From assembly GCF_904848665.1 (NCBI RefSeq), contig NZ_CAJHCQ010000017.1, positions 124,001 through 188,000 on the forward strand: a stretch of DNA of 64,000 nucleotides, in the 5' to 3' direction. The position numbers were made by a program, and so were the translations under genes. This stretch comes from Paraburkholderia hiiakae (GTDB taxonomy: Bacteria > Pseudomonadota > Gammaproteobacteria > Burkholderiales > Burkholderiaceae). The notes under the pieces were generated by a model, which saw only the letters and a list, made by a program, of their open reading frames with translations, ran no database searches and was not told where the DNA came from. Within the stretch, counting starts at the first letter, position 1; each line of letters begins with the position of its first letter. This document shows, piece by piece, positions 50,349 to 58,263 of the stretch.

Positions 50349-51446
50349 ATGAAGAAGAACGCAATCTTGCGTGGCGTGGTGGGTGCCGTTTTCGGGCTAG
50401 CGGCATCGGTGGCCGTGCACGCGGCTAGCTACGTGTACGTGTCGAACGCCGATAGCCAGGACATTTCGGTGTTCCGCCTCGATGCGCAAAGCGGCGCGCT
50501 GGCCGCGGTCGAAACGGTGCCGGTGGGCGGCACGGTCATGCCGATGGCGTTCTCGCCCGATCATCATCACCTTTATGCGGCGCTGCGCTCGAAGCCGTAT
50601 CGCGTGGTGAGCTTCGCTGTGAATCCGCTCGATGGCCGCCTCGTCGAACTCGGCCGCGCGCCGCTCGCGGAAAGCATGGCCTATGTTTCCACGGACGGCA
50701 CAGGGCGCTATCTGCTTTCCGCTTCGTACGGCGGCAATCTGCTGGCGGTGAACCGCATCGGCGAAAACGGCGTAGCGGGCGACGTGCTGCAAACCGTGAA
50801 GACGGGTCCGATGGCGCATATCATTCGCACCTCGCCGGACAACCGTTATGCGTTCGCCTCGGTGCTCGGCGCCGATGCATGGCTGCGGCTGAAGTTCGAC
50901 GCCTCGACGGGCGCGCTTACCGAAGACGAGAAGCCCGCGTATTCGCTGCCCAAGGATTCCGGCCCGCGCCACTTCCAGTTTTCGCCGGATCAGCGCTTTG
51001 TCTATCTGATCGATGAACTCGACGGCAAGCTGCACGTGCTCGCGTTCAACGCGGCGAACGATACGGTCAAGCCGATCCAGACGATCTCGATTCTGCCCGC
51101 CGGCTTCTCCGGCGACAAACCGTGGGGCGCCGACGTGCACCTCACGCCCGATGGGCGCCATCTGTATATCTCGGAGCGCACGTCGAGCACGCTGGGCGCG
51201 TATCGTGTGAACAAGGAAACGGGCAAGCTCACGCGCATCGGCACGTACGCCACGGAAAAGCAGCCGCGCGGCTTCAATATCGACCCTTCGGGCCAGTACC
51301 TCTTTGCCGTGGGCCAACTCTCGCCCACGCTGAGCGCTTACCGTATCGACGCGAAGAGCGGCGCACTGCATGAGCTTGGCAAGTACCCGGTGGGCAAGGG
51401 CGCGAACTGGGTCGAAGTGGTGGACTTCGACGGTTCGAATGACTAA
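50349..51446 (+). CDS. Exported lactonase-family seven-bladed beta-propeller protein
   Basis: A 365-residue precursor with a signal peptide (MKKNAILRGVVGAVFGLAAS, cleavage after VHA near residue 25), then propeller repeats of the YbhE/6-phosphogluconolactonase-like lactonase family: YVYVSNADSQDISVFRLDAQ, SGPRHFQFSPDQRFVYLIDE, WGADVHLTPDGRHLYISERT and QPRGFNIDPSGQYLFAVGQL. Export to the periplasm means it does not act on cytoplasmic 6-phosphogluconolactone; an aldonolactone or other lactone outside the inner membrane is more likely. The ATG follows GGAAGAAAG. It lies 53 bases after the chemoreceptor on the same strand and ends in a strong terminator. Confidence 0.9.
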   Translation: MKKNAILRGVVGAVFGLAASVAVHAASYVYVSNADSQDISVFRLDAQSGALAAVETVPVGGTVMPMAFSPDHHHLYAALRSKPYRVVSFAVNPLDGRLVELGRAPLAESMAYVSTDGTGRYLLSASYGGNLLAVNRIGENGVAGDVLQTVKTGPMAHIIRTSPDNRYAFASVLGADAWLRLKFDASTGALTEDEKPAYSLPKDSGPRHFQFSPDQRFVYLIDELDGKLHVLAFNAANDTVKPIQTISILPAGFSGDKPWGADVHLTPDGRHLYISERTSSTLGAYRVNKETGKLTRIGTYATEKQPRGFNIDPSGQYLFAVGQLSPTLSAYRIDAKSGALHELGKYPVGKGANWVEVVDFDGSND

Positions 51447-51453
51447 GTAACAA

Positions 51454-51473
51454 GGGGCGGCTTCGGCCGCCTT
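51454..51473. terminator. Terminator hairpin with TTCG loop
   Basis: GGCGGC (51456-51461), TTCG tetraloop, GCCGCC (51466-51471), then TTATTCC on the plus strand. It sits 9 bases after the lactonase stop and abuts the stop of the convergent MFS gene; it probably serves both. Confidence 0.65.
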
Positions 51474-52776
51474 ATTCCTCGTGGTTCTCAGTCGCGAAGG
51501 TCATGGTCTTCGCGCTGCGCGTTTCGGCTCGCGCTTCATCGAGACCTTCGATCGAGCGCAGCCGCGCGGGCGCGGAGAACACGATGATCGCGAGCTGAAT
51601 GGCGAATCCACACGCGGCGCCCACGAGGCAACTGGTCATGCCAAGGCGCGTGCTCAGGAACGCGCCGAGCAGGGCGCCGAGCGGGCGCGCGCCGAACGTC
51701 GCCATCATGATGACCGACGAGACGCGCGCGATCAGATCGCGAGGCGTGACGACCTGGCGCAATGCCGTGGTCGAGATGGTCCAGACGATTGGCCCGAATC
51801 CAAACAGAAAGAAAGCCAGAAACACGGTGGCGCGCGAATGCGTGAGGGCGGTGCTCGCCATGAGCAGCGAGGCAAGCGCGGCGCTCATCGGGCCGAGCAG
51901 AATTTGCCGTCCGAAGACGAGGCGCTTTGCGATGATCTTGTAGAGAAACGCGCCGCCCACCATCCCGAAGCCATACACGCCAAGTGCAACACCCACAGCC
52001 GATGGCGCGAACGCGAGCCGGTGTATCGCGTACCAGGCGAACACGGCCAGCAACAGATACCACGATGTATTGAAGACGAAAGCCGTCGCCACGATCGGCC
52101 GTAGATGCGTGCTGCGCGCGATGAACCGCACGCCGTCGAACAACTCGTGTGCGAGCGCGCGACGCGAACGCGGGCGCGGCGCCTCGTTGGGCAGGCGTGC
52201 GAGAAACCATGCGCTGGCGAGCGACAGGACGAACGCCGCGAGAAACGCGAACACGCCCGACGCCCAGCCCGCAAAAATACCGCCCACGGAAGGTCCCGCC
52301 GTATAGGCGATGCTGCGCGCGATTTCGAGCCGCCGGTTGGCGGTGAGCAGGTCGCCCGTTTCGACCATGGCCGCGACGAGTGAGGGCGCGCTCACGCTGA
52401 ATACCACGGTGCCCGTTGCGATGGCGAAGCCCAGCGTGGCCAGCGTGTAGAGCGATAGCACGCGCGCATGGAACAACGCGAACAGTACGAAAAGGGCGGC
52501 GGCGCGCAGCAGTTCGGTCGCGATCATGAGCGGCTTGCGCCGGCTGCGATCGGCAACGAGGCCGGCGGGTAGCGAGAGCAGCAGGAACGGCAGCGTATTG
52601 ACGGCCTGCAGCGAGGCGCTTTGCTGTGCGCTCGCGCCTAGCGCCACCACGGCTACGATGGGGATGACCGCAATGGCCATCTGCTCGCTGAATTGCGCCG
52701 CGAGACTCGCATGCGAAAGATTGACGACGACGCGATGTGGTGTGGCTGGTGTGGCGTGACCTGGCGTGAGACCCAT
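51472..52776 (-). CDS. MFS transporter, DHA3-like
   Basis: A 434-residue 12-helix permease. Motif A appears as PAGLVADRSRRKPLMIATEL; other conserved regions are SVSAPSLVAAMVETGDLLTA and EIARSIAYTAGPSVGGIFAG, typical of the MFS_3 branch (macrolide or enterobactin exporters and uncharacterised relatives). The C-terminal tail of about 35 residues is hydrophilic. It is a single gene with its own promoter region (52777-52917 separates it from the next MFS gene on the same strand). The substrate is unknown. Confidence 0.9.
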   Translation of the reverse strand: MGLTPGHATPATPHRVVVNLSHASLAAQFSEQMAIAVIPIVAVVALGASAQQSASLQAVNTLPFLLLSLPAGLVADRSRRKPLMIATELLRAAALFVLFALFHARVLSLYTLATLGFAIATGTVVFSVSAPSLVAAMVETGDLLTANRRLEIARSIAYTAGPSVGGIFAGWASGVFAFLAAFVLSLASAWFLARLPNEAPRPRSRRALAHELFDGVRFIARSTHLRPIVATAFVFNTSWYLLLAVFAWYAIHRLAFAPSAVGVALGVYGFGMVGGAFLYKIIAKRLVFGRQILLGPMSAALASLLMASTALTHSRATVFLAFFLFGFGPIVWTISTTALRQVVTPRDLIARVSSVIMMATFGARPLGALLGAFLSTRLGMTSCLVGAACGFAIQLAIIVFSAPARLRSIEGLDEARAETRSAKTMTFATENHEE

Positions 52777-52917
52777 CGTAGATGTCCCGAAGATCGATCC
52801 GGCGCAGGCCGGATGCGGTGGTTTGAGCTTCGGGATCGAGTCTACGTAGGGTGATGGGGCGGGGATATCCGGATCTTGTGGTGATATTCGATGCGCTGGG
52901 CGGACCCAGGGCGCAGG

Positions 52918-54132
52918 TCACTCCGCCTCAATGCGATCCGCGTCACGCGCATCGCTGCGTACCTGTGCATGCGTTGCCGATTCGCCGCGCGACGCGTCGA
53001 CATTGCGAACCGCACGACTGCCCGCAAAGCACACCGCGAGCGTAGCGAGCACCAGCACGCCAAGCGCGAGTTGCAAGCCGACGAGCCCCGCGCCAAAGCC
53101 GATAATCGGCGGCCCCACGAGAAAGCCCGCATACCCGGCGGTAGCCGCCATCGAAACACCCGTAACGGGCGGATCGGTCGTGCGCCCGGCCGCGCTGAAG
53201 ATCACCGGCACCACATTGGCGAGCCCGATGCCGACGCAGATGAACCCCACCACCGCCGTAGTGAGCGCAGGCGCGGCGAGCACAGCCGCGAGGCCCGCAG
53301 CCGAAAGCAGGCCGCCCAGCGCGACCACGCGCACCGCGCCAAGACGCCGCACGAATGCGTCGCCCACCACGCGGCACGCCGCCATGGCGAACGCGAATGC
53401 CGTATAGCCAATGCCCGCGCTATCGGCATGAGCGGGCAAGGCGGAACGCAGATACACGGCACTCCAGTCGGCAATGGCGCCTTCCGTCATCATGCAGAGG
53501 AACGCAAGCGCGGCGAGCTTCACGACGCCTGCCTGCGGCAACGCGAAGCCGCCGCCGGACGCCGCCTCAGGGCGCGAGCCCACGTCGCGCAGCGAGAACA
53601 AGGCCGCACCGACGATCAGGACAGCGATGGGAATAGCGGGCAACGCAAGACCGCTTAGCACACCGAATCCTGCCTTCTGCAGCACCGTGCCAACGGCTGC
53701 GCCCGCAAGACCGCCCGCGCTCCAGGCCGCATGGAACGACGACATGATCGGCGCGCTCCACACTTTTTCGATTGCACTGGCATGGCCGTTCATGGAAACA
53801 TCGAGCGCGCCATTGAGCGCGCCGAGCAGCAGCAACGCGGCACACAGCAGCGGCGCATTGGGCGCGAGCGCGGGCAGAGGAAACGCAGCGACGAACAGCA
53901 CGCCGAGCAGGGCGGTCGCGCGGCCGCTGCCGAACTTCGGTGCGAGCCGCCCCGCAAGCGGCATGGCGACGATGGCCCCCAGCGCGAAGGCAAAGAGCGC
54001 GACGCCGAGCAGGGAGTCGCCAAGGAAGAGCTTGTCTTTCACGCGCGGCACCTCGACGGCCCACGCGCCAATGCCGAAGCCGTTCGCCAGAAAGACGGCC
54101 GTGGTGGCGTAGCGTTCGCGTAGGGGTCTCAT
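52918..54132 (-). CDS. MFS transporter, DeoR-linked (YbjJ-like)
   Basis: A 404-residue 12-helix permease beginning MRPLRERYATTAVFLANGFG at ATG 54132, whose ATG overlaps the stop of the DeoR gene (ATGA). The frame extends further upstream only as a shadow. GIGAWAVEVPRVKDKLFLGD and PLAGRLAPKFGSGRATALLG resemble E. coli YbjJ-type and fucose-permease-like proteins. Mid-protein LLGALNGALDVSMNGHASAI is another family marker. Linkage to a DeoR repressor suggests a sugar or sugar-phosphate-related substrate, but this is not shown. Confidence 0.9.
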   Translation of the reverse strand: MRPLRERYATTAVFLANGFGIGAWAVEVPRVKDKLFLGDSLLGVALFAFALGAIVAMPLAGRLAPKFGSGRATALLGVLFVAAFPLPALAPNAPLLCAALLLLGALNGALDVSMNGHASAIEKVWSAPIMSSFHAAWSAGGLAGAAVGTVLQKAGFGVLSGLALPAIPIAVLIVGAALFSLRDVGSRPEAASGGGFALPQAGVVKLAALAFLCMMTEGAIADWSAVYLRSALPAHADSAGIGYTAFAFAMAACRVVGDAFVRRLGAVRVVALGGLLSAAGLAAVLAAPALTTAVVGFICVGIGLANVVPVIFSAAGRTTDPPVTGVSMAATAGYAGFLVGPPIIGFGAGLVGLQLALGVLVLATLAVCFAGSRAVRNVDASRGESATHAQVRSDARDADRIEAE

Positions 54133-54920
54133 CGCGCCACCGTCACGTCGCCGCACGCGGCTTTCAGCTGCTTCAGATGGAGTTTCGGCACGTCGGCATC
54201 GACAACCAGATAGTCGAGCGAAGCGCAAGGCGCGATGACGAACGGTGCTGACGTCATCAGCTTTTCGGTGGTGACCGCCGCCGCGATCTGGCCGCTTGCC
54301 GCAATCATGGCGCGTTTCATTTCGGCATCCTCCGCATCGAATGCGGCGATGCCTTCGAGGGGATCGAGTGCGCATGCGCCGAGAAAGCAGAGATCGGCCT
54401 TGACCTGCTGAATTTGTACGAGCGCCGTCGCCCCCAGCGCGCCCGCGGCCTGCGCGCTCACGCGCCCGCCGATCAGGATGACCTCGATGCCTGGGCGCTC
54501 GAGCAGTCGCACGCCAGCCTGCGGCGAAGTCGTGATCACCGTGAGGCCAGCATTTTCGGGCAGCGCCGCCGCGATCTCGACGTTTGTCGAGCCTGCGTCG
54601 AGCAGAATCACCTGGTTGGGCTTGGCGAGCGCGGCGGCGGCGCGGGCGAGGCGCGCCTTGGCTGGCAGTTGCTCGCGCATGCGCACGGAGGCGGGCTTGT
54701 TGGCGGGCGACGTGAGCAGCGCTCCACCGTACACGCGCTTGCAGTGTCCCGCCTCGGCCAGATCGCGCAAATGGCGCCGGATCGTGTGCTCCGAGGTGTC
54801 GAGCTGCGCGGCGAGTTCCGCGGCGAGCACGCGGCCTTCGGCGCGCAGCTTTTCGAGGATCAGCCGCTCGCGCTCGTCGGGAAGCAGGCTTTCAATGGCC
54901 GCCTGGCGTGTTCGTTGCAT
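54129..54920 (-). CDS. DeoR/GlpR-family transcriptional repressor
   Basis: A 263-residue regulator. N-terminal HTH: RERLILEKLRAEGRVLAAEL, then LDTSEHTIRRHLRDLAEAGH and the wing CKRVYGGALL, the DeoR signature. C-terminal sugar-phosphate-sensing domain with ILLDAGSTNVEIAAALPENA and LIGGRVSAQAAGALGATALV. I chose ATG 54920 (frame open to 55007) because the family starts there. It overlaps the MFS gene by 4 bases, so the two form an operon. Three direct repeats 41-80 bases before the start are the probable operators for autorepression; the inducer is likely a phosphorylated sugar. Confidence 0.93.
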   Translation of the reverse strand: MQRTRQAAIESLLPDERERLILEKLRAEGRVLAAELAAQLDTSEHTIRRHLRDLAEAGHCKRVYGGALLTSPANKPASVRMREQLPAKARLARAAAALAKPNQVILLDAGSTNVEIAAALPENAGLTVITTSPQAGVRLLERPGIEVILIGGRVSAQAAGALGATALVQIQQVKADLCFLGACALDPLEGIAAFDAEDAEMKRAMIAASGQIAAAVTTEKLMTSAPFVIAPCASLDYLVVDADVPKLHLKQLKAACGDVTVAR

Positions 54921-54961
54921 GGTTTTCGGTTCCCTTCTGCTCGTGGGCTTGCCCGCTGAAT

Positions 54962-55000
54962 CGAGCAAAAACGAGCATAAAGTATCGTAAACGGGCAAAA
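54962..55000 (-). promoter_or_regulatory. Three direct repeats, DeoR operator candidates
   Basis: Plus-strand CGAGCAAAA (54962-54970), CGAGCATAA (54972-54980) and CGGGCAAAA (54992-55000): starts 10 and 20 bases apart, so all lie on one face of the helix. On the coding strand this reads TTWTGCYCG. Repeated TTTGCTCG-like units are typical of DeoR-family operators. Confidence 0.6.
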
Positions 55001-55038
55001 CATGCAACAGGCGCCGGGATGTTCGCGGCGCAACCGCT

Positions 55039-56082
55039 TCAGGGCAGCGAATAGCGCGAATACGTTTCGATCGGCACGAGCGCCTGCGCCGGGGGCGTGC
55101 CGCCTGCCACCGCGTTGCGCATCTGTTCGACGGCCGTGCGCAGCAGCAAACGCAAATCTTGCGACAGCAGATAGTCGATCACGTCCGCGCGCAACAGTGG
55201 CTCCGTCACGGCGTTCACCTCATGCGTGACATAGAGCGTGCGGCCTGCGAGCCCGCGCTCGCGCAGCGCCGCGGCGAGGCCCTCGTTGCCGCCCGCCACG
55301 TTGTAGATGCCGTCGAGCGCGCCGTGCGTTTCCATGCAACGCCGCGTGGCCTCGTAGGTCGCTGCGCCCGAGTCGGCGCCTTTGATCACTTCGACGACAT
55401 TCACGTGGGGAAAGCGCTGGCGCAGCAGCGAACGAAAGCCAATCTCGCGGTCTTCGTGACAGGTGTACGAGAACGTTGCGACCACAACGGCCACGGAAGG
55501 CGCGGGCCGCCCCTCCAGGTGACGGCCAACGAGGAACGCAGCCGACTGGCCTGCGGCGCGGTTGTTCACGCCCACGTAGGTGTGGCGCGCATCGGCGTCG
55601 ACATCGGTGATGAGCGTCACCACGCCGAGGCCTCGCGCCATGCATTCGCGCAGCGCAGACGTGATGGGCGGCGTGTTCGTGCAGATGATGCCGATGGCGT
55701 CTGCGGCAGGTTGCGCCCCAAGCGCCGCTTCGCGCACGCGCAACGCGACGTCCTCATCGCTGGCACCCACGCAATTGACTACGTCGACGGTCACGCCCGC
55801 GGCGGCGAACTCGGCTTCGAGGCTCGCCGCCGTGCGCGTGAGTTCTGCGGTGAAGGCGTCGCCGGCCTGCAGGAGGAGGCGCACGCGCAGCGCATTGGAC
55901 GCGGCGCGCGAGGCCACGGGCAACGCCGGATCGTCACTCGCGCCCAGTTGCCTGAGCGCCGCTTCCACGGCGCTGCGCGTGCGCGGGTGCACGCCGGGCC
56001 GGTCGTTGAGCGCCCGGTCGATGGTCGCGCGGCTCAGTTGCGTGAGTTCCATTAACTGCTTCAACGTGGGGCGGCTTTTCAT
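55039..56082 (-). CDS. LacI-family transcriptional regulator
   Basis: A 347-residue regulator. LacI HTH at the start (TLKQLMELTQLSRATIDRAL and the hinge-side NDRPGVHPRTRSAVEAALRQ), though the first helix reads LKQLMELTQLS rather than the usual IKDIAKAAGVS. The periplasmic-binding-like domain has AIGIICTNTPPITSALRECM, THVGVNN-type TYVGVNNRAAGQSAAFLVGR and GIYNVAGGNEGLAAALRERG, as in sensors of the xylose/ribose-binding type. I chose ATG 56082 with GGAGA upstream. It is divergent from the mocD-like operon and the intervening DNA carries paired operator-like elements, so it is the likely regulator of that operon. Confidence 0.92.
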   Translation of the reverse strand: MKSRPTLKQLMELTQLSRATIDRALNDRPGVHPRTRSAVEAALRQLGASDDPALPVASRAASNALRVRLLLQAGDAFTAELTRTAASLEAEFAAAGVTVDVVNCVGASDEDVALRVREAALGAQPAADAIGIICTNTPPITSALRECMARGLGVVTLITDVDADARHTYVGVNNRAAGQSAAFLVGRHLEGRPAPSVAVVVATFSYTCHEDREIGFRSLLRQRFPHVNVVEVIKGADSGAATYEATRRCMETHGALDGIYNVAGGNEGLAAALRERGLAGRTLYVTHEVNAVTEPLLRADVIDYLLSQDLRLLLRTAVEQMRNAVAGGTPPAQALVPIETYSRYSLP

Positions 56083-56110
56083 TGGATCTCCGCGGGAGGT
56101 GAGTGCGATC

Positions 56111-56135
56111 TCATTTTGCCTCAAAATGAGTCATT
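56111..56135. promoter_or_regulatory. Operator-like element, LacI-proximal copy
   Basis: CTCAAAATGAGTCATT at 56120-56135, overlapping an inverted repeat TCATTTT-gcctc-AAAATGA at 56111-56129. The 16-base element recurs with one mismatch at 56214-56229, 94 bases away. Confidence 0.6.
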
Positions 56136-56158
56136 AATCGCAAGTATTTGAAATATAT

Positions 56159-56170
56159 CTCCACGTGGAG
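56159..56170. promoter_or_regulatory. 12-base perfect palindrome CTCCACGTGGAG
   Basis: It lies midway between the two operator-like elements in the divergent LacI/mocD-like region. It is a separate sequence type from the CTCA/TGAG elements and could bind another regulator. Confidence 0.4.
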
Positions 56171-56213
56171 AACGTTTTCAAGCGCGTGGAATTTAGGTGA
56201 AAACCCTTTAAGG

Positions 56214-56229
56214 CTCAGAATGAGTCATT
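56214..56229. promoter_or_regulatory. Operator-like element, oxygenase-proximal copy
   Basis: CTCAGAATGAGTCATT, 15 of 16 bases identical to the copy at 56120-56135. A weaker related unit CTCAAGGGTGAG lies at 56270-56281, nearer the oxygenase start. Confidence 0.6.
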
Positions 56230-56333
56230 TTATGCTTTGACGGTAACTCATTTAGAGCCTGTAATTCGCCTCAAGGGTGAGCGAATTCAAAGCGGCTCAT
56301 CAGCGTTCAACGTCATGCACGGGAGTTCGATTC

Positions 56334-57392
56334 ATGTCCGCACAGCAAGGCTCGCCACAGGTCATCACGATGGACGACTGGTACCGTTGTCCGCTAGAGC
56401 GCAGGGTGCTCAAGGAAGTCACGCGGCGCAACGACCGCGTTGCCCTGATGTATTTCGGCGGCTTCATGGCGCTCGTGTTCGCCACAGGCGCGCTCGCCTG
56501 GTTTTCATTGGGCACGCTCTGGTGCATGCCGGCCTTTCTGCTTTACGGCACGATCTACGCGTTCGCCGAGGCGATGGAGCACGAGTTGCGTCATCGCACG
56601 CCGTTCAGGAGCGAGTGGCTCAACGAGACCGTGCACTGGGTCATCTGCTTCATGACCTGGCGCGAGCAGGTGTATAGCCGCTGGTCGCATGCGCAGCATC
56701 ACACCTATACGCACCTTACGGCCACGGTGCCCGCCGACGCTGAAATTGCCGTCAAGCGGCCGCCCAGTTACCTCAAGCTCGCCACCGATTTCCTCCGTAT
56801 TTCTCATGGCATCCATCATCTCGGCAACATCGTGCTGCACAGCCTCGGCATCGTGACGAGGAGCGCGAAGGCCGTCGTGCCGGTGGTCGACTATCGGGCG
56901 ATGCGCCGCAATTCACGGGTGATCCTCGCGCTCTACGTGGGCGTGGGCGTCTGGGCTTTCGTCGCGCATAGCTGGCTGCCGGTGGTGTTCCTGCTTCTGC
57001 CTCGGGCATACGGCGCCTGGTTGCATGAACTGCTGGCCATTACGCAGCACACCGGCCTGCGCGAGAACGAACTCGATCACCGTTTTTCCACCCGCACGCT
57101 GCACCTGAACCCCGTGCTGCAGTTCCTCTACTGGAACATGAACTATCACGTCGAACACCATATGTTCCCCAACGTGCCGTTTCATGCGCTGCCGAAATTA
57201 CGCAAAGCGATCGAGGCCGACTTGCCGCCCGCCTATGACGGTCTGTTCGACGCGTGGGCCGAGATCCTGCACATATTGCGCACGCAGCGCCACGACCCGG
57301 ACTACATGATCACGCCACAGGTGCCCGGCAAGACGGCGGCCGTGATGCACGAGGACGCCGCATCAAATGCCTTTGCAGCCGATACGCTATGA
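56334..57392 (+). CDS. Fatty-acid-desaturase-like oxygenase, MocD-like
   Basis: A 352-residue integral membrane diiron enzyme. Histidine boxes: HELRHR (about residue 82), HAQHHTYTH (about 122) and HVEHH (about 283), with TQHTGLRENELDHR between the second and third. Hydrophobic segments lie at about 45-80 and 200-230. I chose ATG 56334; an upstream in-frame start at 56277 overlaps the operator region. A Rieske ferredoxin and a ferredoxin reductase follow, the electron chain such oxygenases need. This trio matches mocD-mocE-mocF of rhizopine (3-O-methyl-scyllo-inosamine) catabolism in rhizobia, where the system removes the methyl group. The substrate here is inferred only from that likeness. 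Confidence 0.87.
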   Translation: MSAQQGSPQVITMDDWYRCPLERRVLKEVTRRNDRVALMYFGGFMALVFATGALAWFSLGTLWCMPAFLLYGTIYAFAEAMEHELRHRTPFRSEWLNETVHWVICFMTWREQVYSRWSHAQHHTYTHLTATVPADAEIAVKRPPSYLKLATDFLRISHGIHHLGNIVLHSLGIVTRSAKAVVPVVDYRAMRRNSRVILALYVGVGVWAFVAHSWLPVVFLLLPRAYGAWLHELLAITQHTGLRENELDHRFSTRTLHLNPVLQFLYWNMNYHVEHHMFPNVPFHALPKLRKAIEADLPPAYDGLFDAWAEILHILRTQRHDPDYMITPQVPGKTAAVMHEDAASNAFAADTL

Positions 57393-57443
57393 CGCTTCGG
57401 CGACCCGCTAGTTGTTCGAAAGATGAAGACGGAGGAGACGACT

Positions 57444-57767
57444 ATGATCATTCTTCAATGGCACGAGGTGTGCGCAAGCGACGAACTCGAAGAAGAGGAC
57501 GTGATGGAGTTCGAGCACGAAGGCGAGCTTTACGCGATCTATCACACGCCCACGGGCTACTATGCTTCCGTGGGAGTCTGCACACACGAAACGGCGCGTC
57601 TCGCGCAAGGTCTCGTGTTCGGCGATATCATCGAATGTCCGATGCATATGGGGCGCTTCCACATTCCCTCGGGCGCGGCCAAGGGAGCGCCGGTCTGCGT
57701 GAATCTCGCGACGCATCCGGTGAAGGTGGACGGCGGCACGATTTATCTCGGCTTGGCCGCAGAATGA
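57444..57767 (+). CDS. Rieske-type ferredoxin, MocE-like
   Basis: A 107-residue soluble electron carrier with a Rieske [2Fe-2S] site: C-T-H in VGVCTHETARL and C-P-M-H in IIECPMHMGRFHIPSG, the spacing usual for ferredoxins of aromatic-type oxygenases. ATG 57444 is preceded by GGAGGAG; an ATG at 57423 is in frame but has a poorer site. It lies 51 bases after the desaturase-like gene and is the obvious electron donor to it, reduced in turn by the FAD enzyme at 58260-59507. Confidence 0.93.
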   Translation: MIILQWHEVCASDELEEEDVMEFEHEGELYAIYHTPTGYYASVGVCTHETARLAQGLVFGDIIECPMHMGRFHIPSGAAKGAPVCVNLATHPVKVDGGTIYLGLAAE

Positions 57768-57819
57768 TTCGGTATGCGAATCTTTTAGCCACGATAACGA
57801 AGCAACCTAGGAGACAGCC

Positions 57820-58263
57820 GTGAAGGTTCCCTTCCTGAAGGTATTGCCGCCGGCGGCAACGGTGTTCGCACTCGCGCTGAGCCCCGCCGCACACGCGGAC
57901 CCCGTCGCGCATTTCGACTTCATTTCGCACGCGCCTGATTCAGATGCATGGTGGAATACGGTAAAGAACGGCATCAAGCAGGCCGATCAAGACTTCAATG
58001 TTCAGACCGATTACCGTAATCCGCCCAATGGCGATATCGCCGACATGGTGCAGCTCGTGAATCAGGCGGCGGCGCGCAATTATGACGGCGTGGTCACGAC
58101 CATGGCGGATTTCGATCTGCTCAAAGGCGCCGTGTCGCGCCTGAAGTCGAAGAACATTCCCTTTATCACCGCGAATACGGGCACGGAGCGGCAGAGCGCC
58201 GAGCTTGGCGCGCTCATGCACGTGGGCCAGCCCGAATATCTCGCGCGCAAGGAGTCGGTATGA
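57820..58263 (+). pseudogene. Truncated sugar ABC transporter substrate-binding protein
   Basis: It starts at GTG 57820 with TAGGAG upstream. Signal peptide (MKVPFLKVLPPAATVFALAL, cleavage after AHA near 26), then the first lobe of a ribose/rhizopine-binding-type protein: WWNTVKNGIKQADQDFNVQT, VQLVNQAAARNYDGVVTTMA, NIPFITANTGTERQS and ALMHVGQPEYLA. Normal members continue for about 170 more residues; here it ends RKESV and the stop overlaps the next start (ATGA). The last codons contain AAGGAG, which serves as the ribosome site of the reductase gene. No ABC permease or ATPase is near. Most likely a deletion joined the two genes; a stable half-protein is unlikely to bind ligand normally. Confidence 0.75.
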
